Origin: Brucella sp. BE17
Lineage (GTDB): Bacteria; Pseudomonadota; Alphaproteobacteria; Rhizobiales; Rhizobiaceae
Assembly (NCBI RefSeq): GCF_039545455.1
Contig: NZ_CP154467.1
Location: 1,854,501-1,918,500, forward strand
Direction: 5' to 3'
Length of the DNA: 64,000 nucleotides
Below the pieces are notes generated by a model, which searched no databases, was not told where the DNA came from, and saw nothing but the letters and a program-made list of their open reading frames with translations. This document shows positions 8,743-17,968 of the stretch, one piece after another. Position 1 is the stretch's first letter. Each line of letters starts with the position of its first letter. A program made the translations under genes and the position numbers.

Positions 8743-9435
8743 TCAGCGGTTTTTCCGCTTCATCGCAATGCGCGTGTAATCGATTTTGAACATGTCGTCG
8801 GTAAATCGAACACCGGTGCGTAAATCGAAAATCATCACCGTCGTATCAAGCTTTTGGGCATCCGTGATGGTCCACTGCTTCAGATCATAGGATTTCGGAT
8901 CAAACATCATGGTGATTTTGGAATTGCCGAAGACGGACTTGTCACCCAGCACCAGCGTCGTCATATCCGGGTCCTGCTTGACACTTTCCAGACGGCCGCC
9001 GCCCAGATCGATACGGCTTGCGAGAAGCAGTTTCAGTGGCGTCTTGGACAGAGGATAGAGATCCCATGTGTCGAGTTTGCGATTATTGATCACGACTGAT
9101 TCGCCATCAGCAATCACCCGGATGGGGGATTTATCGTAGTTGAAGCGGATTTTGCCGGGACGCTCAATATAAAAGGTACCGCCCGTCTGCTCGCCTTTAG
9201 GGCCGAACTGCACGAATTTGCCTGTCATAGTACGCACAGATGAAAAATGATCAGCAATTTTTTGCGCCGAGGCCACACCGCTCTGCGCCTGCGCAAAAGC
9301 CGATGCAGTCAAAGTCAGTGTACCCGCCAACGTTGCCGTTCCCAGCGCAGTCACCAAGCGGCCGGTTCTTGCAAAGGCAGATAGACGCGCAAAAAAGTGG
9401 GAAAACATCATTGGCAGACTCTTTCTCTTCATCAT
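8743..9435 (-). CDS. LolA-like outer-membrane lipoprotein carrier protein
   Basis: A 230-residue exported protein. The N-terminus (about 1-50) has a basic start, a hydrophobic stretch and an ASAFAQA signal-peptidase site. The mature part follows the LolA fold pattern: a helix ending in TMTGKFVQFGP, then GGTFYIERPGKIRFNYD and strand pairs such as VIADGESVVINNRKLDTWDLYPLSKTP (given here in two pieces by family: the VIADG and LDTWDLYPL strands). LolA chaperones lipoproteins across the periplasm. Alphaproteobacterial versions are divergent, so the exact cargo is inferred. It sits between ftsK and xthA, all on the minus strand. Confidence 0.85.
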   Translation of the reverse strand: MMKRKSLPMMFSHFFARLSAFARTGRLVTALGTATLAGTLTLTASAFAQAQSGVASAQKIADHFSSVRTMTGKFVQFGPKGEQTGGTFYIERPGKIRFNYDKSPIRVIADGESVVINNRKLDTWDLYPLSKTPLKLLLASRIDLGGGRLESVKQDPDMTTLVLGDKSVFGNSKITMMFDPKSYDLKQWTITDAQKLDTTVMIFDLRTGVRFTDDMFKIDYTRIAMKRKNR

Positions 9436-9495
9436 CCAGGCAAGCTATGACGCCACTTTGGCGCGAGTATGGCGCGATACTATCAGCTTATTGGG

Positions 9496-12036
9496 TCAGT
9501 AATCGTCGTCGTCACCGGCCGGCACGAGGATTTCACGCTTGCCGGCATGATTGGCTGGGCCGACGACGCCTTCTTCTTCCATGCGTTCGATAATCGACGC
9601 GGCACGGTTGTAGCCGATGCCAAGACGACGCTGGATATAGGATGTCGATGCTTTCTTGTCACGCAGCACAACGGCAACCGCCTGATCGTAGGGATCGTCG
9701 GAGTTCTCCAGACCGGACGTTCCCGACGCAACAGCGCCTTCGTCCTCTTCCTCATCCTCGGTGATCGCATCGAGATATTCCGGCACGCCCTGAAGTTTCA
9801 GATGCTGTACGATGCGCTCAACCTCGTCATCACCGACGAAAGGACCGTGAACGCGCTGGATGCGCCCACCACCAGCCATGAACAGCATGTCGCCTTGCCC
9901 CAGCAATTGTTCGGCGCCCTGCTCACCCAGAATGGTGCGGCTGTCGATCTTGGAGGTCACCTGGAACGAAATGCGGGTCGGGAAATTGGCCTTGATCGTG
10001 CCGGTAATCACATCAACACTTGGCCGTTGCGTTGCCATGATGACATGGATGCCCGCCGCACGCGCCATCTGTGCCAGACGCTGCACTGTACCTTCGATAT
10101 CCTTGCCCGCGACCATCATCAGATCAGCCATCTCATCGATGATGACGACGATATAGGGCATGGGTTCGAGATCGAGTTCTTCCGTCTCGTAGATCGCCTC
10201 GCCAGTATTGCGGTCAAAGCCGGTCTGCACGGTGCGGGCAATACGCTCGCCATTGTTCTGCGCCTGTCCGACACGCTGGTTAAAACCGTCAATATTGCGC
10301 ACGCCGACCTTCGACATCTTGCGATAGCGGTCTTCCATCTCGCGCACGGTCCATTTAAGCGCCACGACCGCCTTCTTGGGATCGGTCACAACCGGAGTGA
10401 GGAGATGCGGGATACCATCATAGATGGAGAGTTCCAGCATTTTCGGATCGATCATGATCAGGCGGCATTCCTGCGGCGTCATGCGATAAAGCAGCGACAG
10501 GATCATCGTGTTGATCGCAACAGACTTGCCCGACCCGGTCGTACCGGCAACAAGCACATGCGGCATCTTGGCGATATCGGCAATGACCGGCTCGCCATTG
10601 ATGGTTTTGCCGAGCGCCAGCGCAAGCTTCGCCTTGGTGTGCTCGAAATCACGGCTGGCCAGCATTTCACGCAAATAAACCATTTCGCGCTTCTGGTTCG
10701 GCAATTCGATGCCGATCACATTGCGCCCTGGAACAACCGCTACACGCGCGGCAATCGCGCTCATCGAACGGGCGATATCGTCGGCCAGACCAATGACCCG
10801 AGAGGATTTAATGCCCGGTGCAGGCTCAAGCTCGTAAAGGGTTACAACCGGACCCGGCTTTACATTGATGATCTCGCCACGGACGCCGAAGTCTTCCAGC
10901 ACGCCTTCGAGAAGACGCGCATTCTGTTCCAGCGCATCCTTGGACAGTGACATGTCGCGTGACACCGCTTTGGGTTCGGCAAGGAAATGCAGCGACGGCA
11001 TTTCAAACGCGCCACCATCTTTCAAGAAAGAAGGCTGGGCTTCACGCTGGATGCGCGAGCCGGGACGCGGCGAGGATGCTGCCTGTTCAACGCGCGGCTT
11101 GCGGCGCCGCGCAGGCGGCGCATCATGCCATTCTTCACCGGCAAGCGGTGCCACATCGCCATCATCCGTGTCGAACGGCATGTCATCATCAGCTGCAGGA
11201 CCAAACCCGGGTTCGTGCCGCGATCTTTTACGCGCAGCACGCGGTTCGTCAAAACCATTATGAGCGCGCTTGCGCCCCAAGCCTGTCAGGCGTTTGAAAT
11301 TGGCGCTCGCCATCAGCGCCAGATGGGTTACGGCCCCGATAAACGGGAAGCCCCGACCGGCCTCACCATCTTCGGAAAAATCATTTTCGGACGCATTGCG
11401 CTCTTGGGGACGCTGTTCGGGCTTGGCTGGCGTAACTGTCACGGCACTTCTACCAACGATACCGCTTGCAAACAGGCACAGCCAGAGGGCAAAAGGTGCC
11501 AGAAAAAGCGCTATGATAGAGGCAATGGCGCCTTGCGGAAACTGGCCAAGAAACAGGCCCGGAAAGCGCAAAAGCATATCACCGAGCACGCCGCCCAATC
11601 CGATCGGCATCGGCCAGCTTGACGGAACGGCAAAACAGCTCGCCATGGCGGCAAATAAAAGCGCGGACGCAATCCAGGCGACACTACGCTTTGCAACACG
11701 GCCAATACCGCCGCGTGTCATTACCAGCAGCGCCCACACAACCAGCGGCAATAAGGCAGGCACGCTGGCAAGGCCAAGGAACTGCATGGCAATATCTGAG
11801 AAGACGGCACCTGGATAGCCGAGCGCATTGGTCACCGGATTGTCGGTCGCATGGCTGAAACTGGGATCAGCCACATTCCACGTCGCAAGCGCACCCACCG
11901 CCATGGCAGACAGCGCCAACAGGCCAAGCCCCAGCAGAATATAAAGCTGCCTGCGGAAAATATTGGCCAGTTTCAGCCTGTCTTCGCTCATCCGCTCATC
12001 ACGCAGCGGGTATGATGGCGCGTATCCTTGCCGCAT
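9496..12036 (-). CDS. ftsK: DNA translocase FtsK
   Basis: An 846-residue septal DNA pump that couples chromosome segregation and Xer recombination to division. The N-terminal quarter holds several membrane segments (from about residue 30 to 190), followed by an acidic and basic linker. The motor domain has Walker [15 protein letters not shown], Walker [12 protein letters not shown] and the [12 protein letters not shown] motif. The C-terminus is a gamma winged-helix domain ([20 protein letters not shown]) that reads polar KOPS sequences. The first ATG at 12036 is used. An internal ATG at 11991 (MSEDRLK) is also plausible. A CtrA-like box lies about 90 bp upstream. Confidence 0.95.
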   Translation of the reverse strand: MRQGYAPSYPLRDERMSEDRLKLANIFRRQLYILLGLGLLALSAMAVGALATWNVADPSFSHATDNPVTNALGYPGAVFSDIAMQFLGLASVPALLPLVVWALLVMTRGGIGRVAKRSVAWIASALLFAAMASCFAVPSSWPMPIGLGGVLGDMLLRFPGLFLGQFPQGAIASIIALFLAPFALWLCLFASGIVGRSAVTVTPAKPEQRPQERNASENDFSEDGEAGRGFPFIGAVTHLALMASANFKRLTGLGRKRAHNGFDEPRAARKRSRHEPGFGPAADDDMPFDTDDGDVAPLAGEEWHDAPPARRRKPRVEQAASSPRPGSRIQREAQPSFLKDGGAFEMPSLHFLAEPKAVSRDMSLSKDALEQNARLLEGVLEDFGVRGEIINVKPGPVVTLYELEPAPGIKSSRVIGLADDIARSMSAIAARVAVVPGRNVIGIELPNQKREMVYLREMLASRDFEHTKAKLALALGKTINGEPVIADIAKMPHVLVAGTTGSGKSVAINTMILSLLYRMTPQECRLIMIDPKMLELSIYDGIPHLLTPVVTDPKKAVVALKWTVREMEDRYRKMSKVGVRNIDGFNQRVGQAQNNGERIARTVQTGFDRNTGEAIYETEELDLEPMPYIVVIIDEMADLMMVAGKDIEGTVQRLAQMARAAGIHVIMATQRPSVDVITGTIKANFPTRISFQVTSKIDSRTILGEQGAEQLLGQGDMLFMAGGGRIQRVHGPFVGDDEVERIVQHLKLQGVPEYLDAITEDEEEDEGAVASGTSGLENSDDPYDQAVAVVLRDKKASTSYIQRRLGIGYNRAASIIERMEEEGVVGPANHAGKREILVPAGDDDDY

Positions 12037-12125
12037 CTCAAGCCAGTCCCGAACCAGATTTTACACAATGCCCGGCAGCTTGAAACGCTTCGGGCGCAAT
12101 TGATCGGGGCGATCCTAAATCAGCG

Positions 12126-12148
12126 ATGGTTAATTCCTCATTAACCAT
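12126..12148. promoter_or_regulatory. palindromic CtrA-type box upstream of ftsK
   Basis: TTAA (12130-12133), seven bases, then TTAAC (12141-12145) matches the CtrA consensus TTAA-N7-TTAAC. It sits inside a perfect 9-bp inverted repeat: ATGGTTAAT (12126-12134) and ATTAACCAT (12140-12148), with a five-base loop. It is about 90-110 bp before the ftsK start and downstream of the amtB terminator, so ftsK is the likely target. Confidence 0.55.
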
Positions 12149-12172
12149 CCAGACGCTCAACACAAAATAGAA

Positions 12173-12196
12173 AAAGGCGCGGTCGCCCGCGCCTTT
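12173..12196 (-). terminator. intrinsic terminator of amtB
   Basis: AAAGGCGCGG and CCGCGCCTTT pair with a four-base loop. On the minus strand the stem is followed by a T-rich stretch. It lies about 25 bp after the amtB stop codon. Confidence 0.85.
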
Positions 12197-12219
12197 CTAA
12201 TCTTGGGAGACTGGTGGCT

Positions 12220-13518
12220 TTACTGAACGGATTCGCCGTGCAGGGCGATATCGAGACCTTCGAGTTCAGCCTGTTTGGTTGGACGTAGCCCCATGACGGC
12301 CTTAACGACATAAAGAATGATCGCCGTTGCAATCGCCGTATAGACAACCGTGATGGCTGCTCCGAAAAACTGCTTGCCCACGGTTGCACCTTCGCCAGCC
12401 GCATTGATCGCCGTATCGGCAAAGACGCCGGTCAAAACCGCTCCAATGAAGCCACCAACGCCATGCACACCAAAAGCATCGAGCGAATCGTCATAGCCAA
12501 GCGCATGCTTGATCTTGACAGCAGCAACGTAGCAGATCGCACCGGCAACGATGCCAAGGATCAACGCGCCCGTCGGATTGACGAAGCCTGCGGCAGGCGT
12601 GACAGCAACAAGACCTGCCACAGCACCTGAAATAATGCCCAAAATGCTTGGCTTGCCGGAAATTGCCCATTCCGCAAACATCCAGGCAAGTGCGGCACCA
12701 GCGGTGGCAACCTGCGTATTGAGCATGGCAACGGCAGCCAGCGAGTTCGCACCTCCAGCGGAACCCGCATTGAACCCGAACCAGCCAACCCACAGAAGGG
12801 CAGCACCGATGACCGAGAGAACGAGGTTATGCGGCGCCATGTTGGTCTGGCCGTAACCATCGCGCTTGCCGATAATGAGGGCAGCCACCAGACCGGCGAC
12901 ACCGGCATTGATGTGCACGACCGTACCGCCCGCAAAGTCGAGAACGCCGTCGGAGCCCAGGAAACCACCGCCCCATACCCAGTGTGCGACCGGGATATAG
13001 ACGATGAATAGCCAAAGCGTCAAAAACACCAGCATGGAGGAAAACTTCATGCGCTCGGCAAACGAGCCGGCAATGAGCGCAGGCGTTATGATCGCAAAGG
13101 TCATCTGAAAGACGATGAAAAGATATTCAGGAATGGTGTCCGAAAGCGAATCCATCGTCACGCCGGAGAAGAAGGCTTTCGAGAAGCCGCCAATATAGGC
13201 GTTGAGAGAGCCGCCATCGGTAAAGGCCAGCGAATAGCCTGCAACCATCCACAACACCGACATGAGGCAGGTGACGGCAAAACTCTGCATCACCGTGGAA
13301 AGCACGTTTTTCTTGCGCACCATGCCGCCATAAAAGAGTGCCAGCCCAGGAATAGTCATCATCAGCACGAGCGCCGTTGAGGTCAGCATCCACGCTGTAT
13401 CGCCTGTATCAAGCGTCGGGGCTGGCTCGGCGTCCTGCGCTATTGCGCTGCTTGCCAGAACGAGCAGCGCTGGCAGGGTAGCAAAAGCCGTTTGCTTTAA
13501 TCTTTTTGTTATGAGCAT
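12220..13518 (-). CDS. amtB: ammonium transporter AmtB
   Basis: A 432-residue Amt/Rh/MEP channel. A cleavable signal peptide (about 1-28, ending SSAIAQ) precedes roughly eleven membrane helices, as in E. coli AmtB. The pore-lining twin histidines are in FAGGTVVHINAGVAG and GVHGVGGFIGAVLTG, and the family signature DFAGG is present. It moves ammonium into the cell when nitrogen is scarce. The usual partner glnK (a PII protein that plugs the channel) is not next to it, because the upstream gap of 298 bp has no room for a second gene. A sigma-54 promoter is visible upstream. Confidence 0.95.
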   Translation of the reverse strand: MLITKRLKQTAFATLPALLVLASSAIAQDAEPAPTLDTGDTAWMLTSTALVLMMTIPGLALFYGGMVRKKNVLSTVMQSFAVTCLMSVLWMVAGYSLAFTDGGSLNAYIGGFSKAFFSGVTMDSLSDTIPEYLFIVFQMTFAIITPALIAGSFAERMKFSSMLVFLTLWLFIVYIPVAHWVWGGGFLGSDGVLDFAGGTVVHINAGVAGLVAALIIGKRDGYGQTNMAPHNLVLSVIGAALLWVGWFGFNAGSAGGANSLAAVAMLNTQVATAGAALAWMFAEWAISGKPSILGIISGAVAGLVAVTPAAGFVNPTGALILGIVAGAICYVAAVKIKHALGYDDSLDAFGVHGVGGFIGAVLTGVFADTAINAAGEGATVGKQFFGAAITVVYTAIATAIILYVVKAVMGLRPTKQAELEGLDIALHGESVQ

Positions 13519-13585
13519 CGATTATCTCCGTCGAAGGGCGGTTTCAAACGCGACTGCGCTGAAAAGACCGGTTCGATAAGAGAGA

Positions 13586-13602
13586 AACAAAAATCGTGCC
13601 AA
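13586..13602 (-). promoter_or_regulatory. sigma-54 (RpoN) promoter of amtB
   Basis: On the minus strand TTGGCACG-ATTT-TTGTT matches the -24/-12 consensus TGGCACG-N4-TTGCW, with one change at the -12 GC. It lies about 70 bp before the amtB start. The rest of the 298-bp gap (13519-13816) shows no gene and no convincing NtrC site to the eye. Nitrogen-controlled RpoN promoters are usual for amtB. Confidence 0.65.
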
Positions 13603-13816
13603 CCGCAGTTTATTGGCGCAGTTTTATGGAAGCAAAAAGATATTTTTTGTCAGAGTCCCCCTATTCCGGGATTTAAGGCCCACAATACGGGGACGCTCGC
13701 CAGCGAACCGATTCAGATGATTCGGGATTTCCCACTTCGATGCAGCGGCCGTAAAACAGTATTTCACGAGACTGTCTAATATTTAATCGCCAGCCCTATT
13801 GATGGTTATTTTTTAA

Positions 13817-14719
13817 TCACTTTTCTTTTGCATGCACACGAATGAGGCCTTCCTGCGTGACCGAAGCCACCAGAACGCCGTCGCGCGTATAAAGAGATCC
13901 CCGATTAAAACCACGAGCGCCCGAAGCGCTGGGGGTATCCTGTGCATAAAGCAGCCAGTCATCGAGCTTGAACGAACGATGAAACCACATGGCATGATCG
14001 AGGCTTGCAACCTGCAAGTCCCGGTCGAAGATCGAGCGTCCATGCGGATGAAGCGATGTATCCAGCAGCGTCATGTCCGACAGATAGGCGAGGATCGCCG
14101 CCTGAAGCCCACGATCATCGGGCACGACACCCGTTGCACGCACCCAGACATATTGAACCGGATCGAGTTTTTCGCGCGAGAAATAATGCGCCAATGACAC
14201 CGGCTTGATTTCGATCGGCCGCTCCTGCTCCCAATATTTGCGTACGTTGGCAGGAGCCATATGGAGATATTGCTCCTTGATGTCGCGATCGCCCAGCAAT
14301 TGTTCCGGCGGAAGCACACCTTCAGGCATGGCGATTTGATGATCGAGCCCATCCTCATCGATCTGAAACGAGGCTGAAAGCCCAAAAATAGCCTTGCCAT
14401 GCTGCTTGGCTAAAACGCGGCGCGTATTGAAACTGGATCCGTCGCGGATACGATCCACCTCGAAAATAATCGGAATTTTGGGATCGCCCGGACGCATGAA
14501 ATAAGCGTGCAGCGAATGAACATGCCGTTCTGGCTCGACGGTGCGCTGTGCTGCAATCAGCGCCTGTCCGATCACCTGCCCGCCGAAAACCCGCTGCCAG
14601 CCCACTTGCGGGCTATTGCCGCGAAAGAGATCCATCTCCAGCGTCTCGAGGTCGAGAAGCGTCAAGAGTTCGCGCATGGCATTGGTCTGCTGTTTTTCAG
14701 CGTTTTCATGATCGGACAT
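13817..14719 (-). CDS. tesB: acyl-CoA thioesterase II TesB
   Basis: A 300-residue double-hotdog thioesterase that hydrolyses medium- and long-chain acyl-CoAs. The first hotdog includes RVFGGQVIGQALIAAQRTV and HSLHAYFMRPGD. The second contains SLDHAMWFHRSFKLDDWLLYAQDTPSA, quoted in the family as the SLDHAMWFHR block bearing the active-site Asp, and ends with GSLYTRDGVLVASVTQEGLIR around its conserved Gln. It lies upstream of amtB on the same strand. In many rhizobia amtB and tesB are also neighbours, usually in the opposite order. Confidence 0.93.
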   Translation of the reverse strand: MSDHENAEKQQTNAMRELLTLLDLETLEMDLFRGNSPQVGWQRVFGGQVIGQALIAAQRTVEPERHVHSLHAYFMRPGDPKIPIIFEVDRIRDGSSFNTRRVLAKQHGKAIFGLSASFQIDEDGLDHQIAMPEGVLPPEQLLGDRDIKEQYLHMAPANVRKYWEQERPIEIKPVSLAHYFSREKLDPVQYVWVRATGVVPDDRGLQAAILAYLSDMTLLDTSLHPHGRSIFDRDLQVASLDHAMWFHRSFKLDDWLLYAQDTPSASGARGFNRGSLYTRDGVLVASVTQEGLIRVHAKEK

Positions 14720-14899
14720 GGACAGCCTGCCTCCTGCGACCCTATATGATATTCAACATGTGCTTCATGTTTGTGCCGGATGCCTCAACCATGTCAAGCA
14801 TGCCCCTCAGGGCGCATTCCGGCGCGGCAATATAGCGGCTTCACTATGGCCGCATTTGTGTCAGAAACATAGAGTGAACGATCTGGAAAGGACGAGCCA

Positions 14900-16138
14900 A
14901 TGCCTGCCAAACAGACCAGCCCCCGCAACACCGACTTGCTTGTCGCAGGCGGCGGTTATGTCGGCCTCGTTGCGGCAGTCGCGGTCAAATCCGCAGCGCC
15001 CCACCTTTCCGTGACCATTGTCGATGGCGCACCTGCTGGTGCATGGAAAACCGACCCGCGCGCCTCATCCATTGCAGCTGCTGCCACACGCATGCTCGAA
15101 CAGCTCGGTTGCTGGCAGGAAATCGTGGCCGATGCGCAACCCATCACCGAAATGGTCATCACCGATTCGCGTGTATCCGACCCGGTACGCCCTGTCTTTC
15201 TAACCTTTTCGGGCGATGTGGAGCCGGGCGAGCCTTTTGCGCATATGGTGGAAAACCGGGTGCTGAATACGGCCCTTCACAACAAGGCAGCAACCCTGGG
15301 CATCGACTTTCTCGCAGCCACGAGCGTGGATCATTTCGAAACCGGTGCCGAATCGGTTTCCGTGTCGCTGTCCAATGGCGCAACGATCCAGTCGCGACTG
15401 CTGATTGCAGCCGACGGCGCGCGCTCACGCCTGCGCGATCAGGCCGGGATCAAGACGGTGAACTGGGAGTACGGCCAGTCGGGCATCGTCTGCAACGTAG
15501 CCCACGAAAAACCGCATGGCGGACGCGCCGACGAGCATTTTTTGCCATCCGGTCCCTTCGCTATCCTGCCGCTGAAAGGCAATCGCAGCTCGCTGGTCTG
15601 GACCGAGCGTACGGCCGATGCCGAACGGCTCATCCGTGAAGACGACTTCGTTTTCGACGTCGAACTGGAACAACGTTTCGGCCATCGGCTGGGCGCATTG
15701 AAGGTCGAAGGCCCGCGCCGCGCCTTTCCGCTCGGCCTCACACTGGCGCGCGATTTCATCAAGCCGCGCTTTGCGCTCATTGGCGACGCCGCCCACCGTA
15801 TTCATCCGATAGCCGGACAGGGCCTTAATCTCGGCTTCCGCGATGCCGCAGCCATTGCCGAAGTGGTCGTCGAAACAGACCGCCTCGGCCTCGACATAGG
15901 CTCTTTTGCAGCCCTTGAGCGCTACCAGAGCTGGCGTCGTTTCGAGACCGTGCAGATGGGTGTCACCACCGATGTGCTGACGCGGCTCTTTTCCAATGAC
16001 AATCCCGCCATCCGCTCGGTTCGTGATATCGGTCTGGGTCTGGTCGACCGTGTGCCAAGCCTCAAAAGCTTTTTCACGAGACAAGCAGCGGGGCTTTCAG
16101 ACAAGTCTCCACGCCTTTTGCAGGGTGAAGCCATCTAA
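14900..16138 (+). CDS. FAD-dependent ubiquinone-biosynthesis hydroxylase (UbiH/UbiF family)
   Basis: A 412-residue flavoprotein monooxygenase. It has the dinucleotide motif LLVAGGGYVGLVAAVAV near residue 15, the DG motif LLIAADGARSRLRDQ near 165, and the GD motif FALIGDAAHRIHPIAGQGLN near 290, in the order of the UbiH/UbiF/Coq6 family. Such enzymes add hydroxyls to the ubiquinone ring. Alphaproteobacteria use different paralogues (UbiL, UbiM, UbiH) with differing positional specificity, and this cannot be decided from the sequence. It begins after a 180-bp gap divergent from tesB, in which I see no other gene. Confidence 0.85.
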   Translation: MPAKQTSPRNTDLLVAGGGYVGLVAAVAVKSAAPHLSVTIVDGAPAGAWKTDPRASSIAAAATRMLEQLGCWQEIVADAQPITEMVITDSRVSDPVRPVFLTFSGDVEPGEPFAHMVENRVLNTALHNKAATLGIDFLAATSVDHFETGAESVSVSLSNGATIQSRLLIAADGARSRLRDQAGIKTVNWEYGQSGIVCNVAHEKPHGGRADEHFLPSGPFAILPLKGNRSSLVWTERTADAERLIREDDFVFDVELEQRFGHRLGALKVEGPRRAFPLGLTLARDFIKPRFALIGDAAHRIHPIAGQGLNLGFRDAAAIAEVVVETDRLGLDIGSFAALERYQSWRRFETVQMGVTTDVLTRLFSNDNPAIRSVRDIGLGLVDRVPSLKSFFTRQAAGLSDKSPRLLQGEAI

Positions 16139-16208
16139 AAACAGAGCTGGAAGAAGCCGGGAAGCGCCCTATATCGATGTGAAACCATCATCGATAAGGA
16201 GTTTTGCA

Positions 16209-16641
16209 ATGGACAGGAAAGCAACCGCAGTCTGGCAAGGTACGCTCAAGGAAGGTAAAGGGACGCTCAACACCCAAAGCGGTGCCCTCAAGGACCTGCC
16301 TTATGATTTCAAGGCGCGTTTCGAGGATGAGAGCGGGCGGCACCAACCCTGAAGAGCTTCTGGGAGCGGCGCATGCCGGTTGTTTTGCCATGCAGCTATC
16401 GGCAATGCTCACCGAAAATGGTACGCCGCCTGAAAAGCTTGAAGCTACCGCGGCAGTCACGGTCAAACCTGCCGATGGCGGTGGTTTCGAGATCACACGC
16501 AGTGCCCTGACGCTCAATGCCAGTGTCCCAAATATTTCAGCGGAGGATTTCGAAGGCCTTGCGACTAAGGCTAAGGAATCCTGTCCACTTTCGAAGGCGC
16601 TGGGCGCAATCGAAGTGACGCTGGATGCGACGCTGATTTAA
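16209..16641 (+). pseudogene. OsmC/Ohr-family peroxiredoxin gene with a frameshift
   Basis: Two frames together make a normal OsmC protein of about 143 residues. Frame one starts at 16209 with an AAGGAG ribosome-binding site (16196-16201) and reads through RKATAVWQGTLKEGKG to FEDESG. It then runs to a stop as RHQP. The other frame continues with GGTNPEELLGAAHAGCFAMQ, containing the first redox cysteine, and later KESCPLSKALG with the second. Removing one base in the GGGCGG run near 16334-16340 restores the reading. It is either a true inactivating insertion or a sequence error. Intact OsmC proteins detoxify organic hydroperoxides. Confidence 0.85.
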
Positions 16642-16652
16642 GCGACCGGTTA

Positions 16653-16677
16653 AAAGCGGACTTCAGGTCCGCCTTTT
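16653..16677. terminator. terminator between osmC and the VOC gene
   Basis: GCGGAC (16656-16661) pairs with GTCCGC (16667-16672), with A-rich sequence on the left and TTTT on the right. It can therefore act on both converging genes. It touches the end of the VOC gene. Confidence 0.65.
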
Positions 16678-17048
16678 CATTCCGGCATATGACAAACGAC
16701 CTCGATATTATGGCCATCGGGGTCGCGCACGAAAGCCGCATAATAATCGGGATGATAATGCTCACGGATGCCCGGCTTGCCGTTATCTTTGCCGCCTGCG
16801 GCCATCGCCGCTTCGTAAAAGCGGTCGACCTCGGATCGGGTGCCTGCAGAAAAGGCCACATGGAGGACACCTTCAAGCCTTGCGCCCTTTTGCTTGCCGA
16901 TCCAGAATTCGGGCTTGCCGTTGCGGCCATAACCCAGCCAGTCACCGAATTCCATGGCGCGCGTGATGCCAAGCGGCGCCAAAGCCGCATCATAGAATGA
17001 AGATGACTTTGGCATGCTGGAAATATTGAAGCCGATATGATCGAGCAT
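16677..17048 (-). CDS. VOC (glyoxalase/dioxygenase superfamily) protein
   Basis: A 123-residue protein with the paired beta-alpha-beta-beta-beta units of the VOC fold. It opens with LDHIGFNISSMPKSSSFYDAAL, the typical first strand and helix with a metal-ligand His. Its C-terminal half ends in YYAAFVRDPDGHNIEVVCH, the classic second repeat with the final Glu ligand. Members include glyoxalase I, fosfomycin resistance proteins and dioxygenases. Nothing here indicates the substrate. It converges with the broken osmC gene. Confidence 0.88.
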   Translation of the reverse strand: MLDHIGFNISSMPKSSSFYDAALAPLGITRAMEFGDWLGYGRNGKPEFWIGKQKGARLEGVLHVAFSAGTRSEVDRFYEAAMAAGGKDNGKPGIREHYHPDYYAAFVRDPDGHNIEVVCHMPE

Positions 17049-17121
17049 GGGCGTTACGTCCTGTCCGTAATGACTTCTTCAAGACATATCTTCGCCCAAG
17101 CAAAGATCAAGGCACCAAATG

Positions 17122-17149
17122 AAAAAGGAGGGCATCCGCCCTCCTTTTT
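17122..17149 (-). terminator. intrinsic terminator of the sdhCDAB operon
   Basis: GGAGGGC (17127-17133) and GCCCTCC (17138-17144) form a stem with an ATCC loop, flanked by five A and five T. On the minus strand it lies about 25 bp after sdhB. Confidence 0.9.
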
Positions 17150-17173
17150 CCTGTTCCATAATTTTTGCCACCA

Positions 17174-17953
17174 TTAAACGCGGCGTTCGACCATCATCTT
17201 CTTGATTTCCGCAATCGCCTTGGCGGGGTTCAACCCCTTGGGGCAGGTCTGCGTGCAGTTCATGATGGTGTGGCAGCGATAAAGCCGGAACGGATCTTCC
17301 AGATTATCGAGGCGCTCGCCCTTGGCTTCATCGCGACTGTCAATCAGCCAGCGATAGGCCTGCAACAGCACCGCTGGACCAAGATAACGGTCGCCGTTCC
17401 ACCAATAGCTCGGGCACGCGGTCGAGCAGCAAGCGCACAGGATGCATTCATAAAGCCCATCGAGCTTCTGGCGGTCATCATGGCTTTGCAGCCATTCCTT
17501 CTGCGGCTCCGGCGATACCGTCTTGAGCCATGGCTCGATTGAACGGTGCTGGGCGTAGAAATTGTTGAGGTCCGGCACGAGATCCTTCACCACCGGCATA
17601 TGCGGCAGCGGATAGACTTTTATGGCGCCCTTGATGTCGTCCATGCCCTTGGTGCAGGCGAGCGTATTGGCGCCATCGATATTCATGGCGCAGGAGCCGC
17701 AAATGCCTTCGCGGCACGAACGGCGCAGCGTCAGCGTCGGATCGATCTTGTTCTTGATATACAAAAGACCATCGAGCACCATCGGGCCGCAATCGTCGCG
17801 ATCGACATAATAGGTGTCGATGCTCGGATTTTCATCGTCATCCGGCGACCAGCGATAAATGCGGAATTCCGTGACATTGCTGGCACCATCCGGGCGCGGC
17901 CATGTCTTGCCTTCCTGCGGGCGGGAATTCTTGGGAAGTACGAGTTCAACCAT
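17174..17953 (-). CDS. sdhB: succinate dehydrogenase iron-sulfur subunit
   Basis: A 259-residue electron-transfer subunit of complex II. The N-terminal ferredoxin domain has the 2Fe-2S cysteines in [15 protein letters not shown] plus a later Cys. The C-terminal domain has [16 protein letters not shown] and [17 protein letters not shown] for the 4Fe-4S and 3Fe-4S centres. Electrons pass from SdhA flavin to ubiquinone in the membrane. It is the last gene of sdhCDAB, 15 bp after sdhA. Confidence 0.97.
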   Translation of the reverse strand: MVELVLPKNSRPQEGKTWPRPDGASNVTEFRIYRWSPDDDENPSIDTYYVDRDDCGPMVLDGLLYIKNKIDPTLTLRRSCREGICGSCAMNIDGANTLACTKGMDDIKGAIKVYPLPHMPVVKDLVPDLNNFYAQHRSIEPWLKTVSPEPQKEWLQSHDDRQKLDGLYECILCACCSTACPSYWWNGDRYLGPAVLLQAYRWLIDSRDEAKGERLDNLEDPFRLYRCHTIMNCTQTCPKGLNPAKAIAEIKKMMVERRV

Positions 17954-17968
17954 TGCTCATGTCCCCGA

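Noticed and set aside
9469..10950. 493-codon plus-strand open frame
   Set aside because: It is antisense to ftsK, has no family features or plausible start, and reflects the high third-position GC of ftsK.
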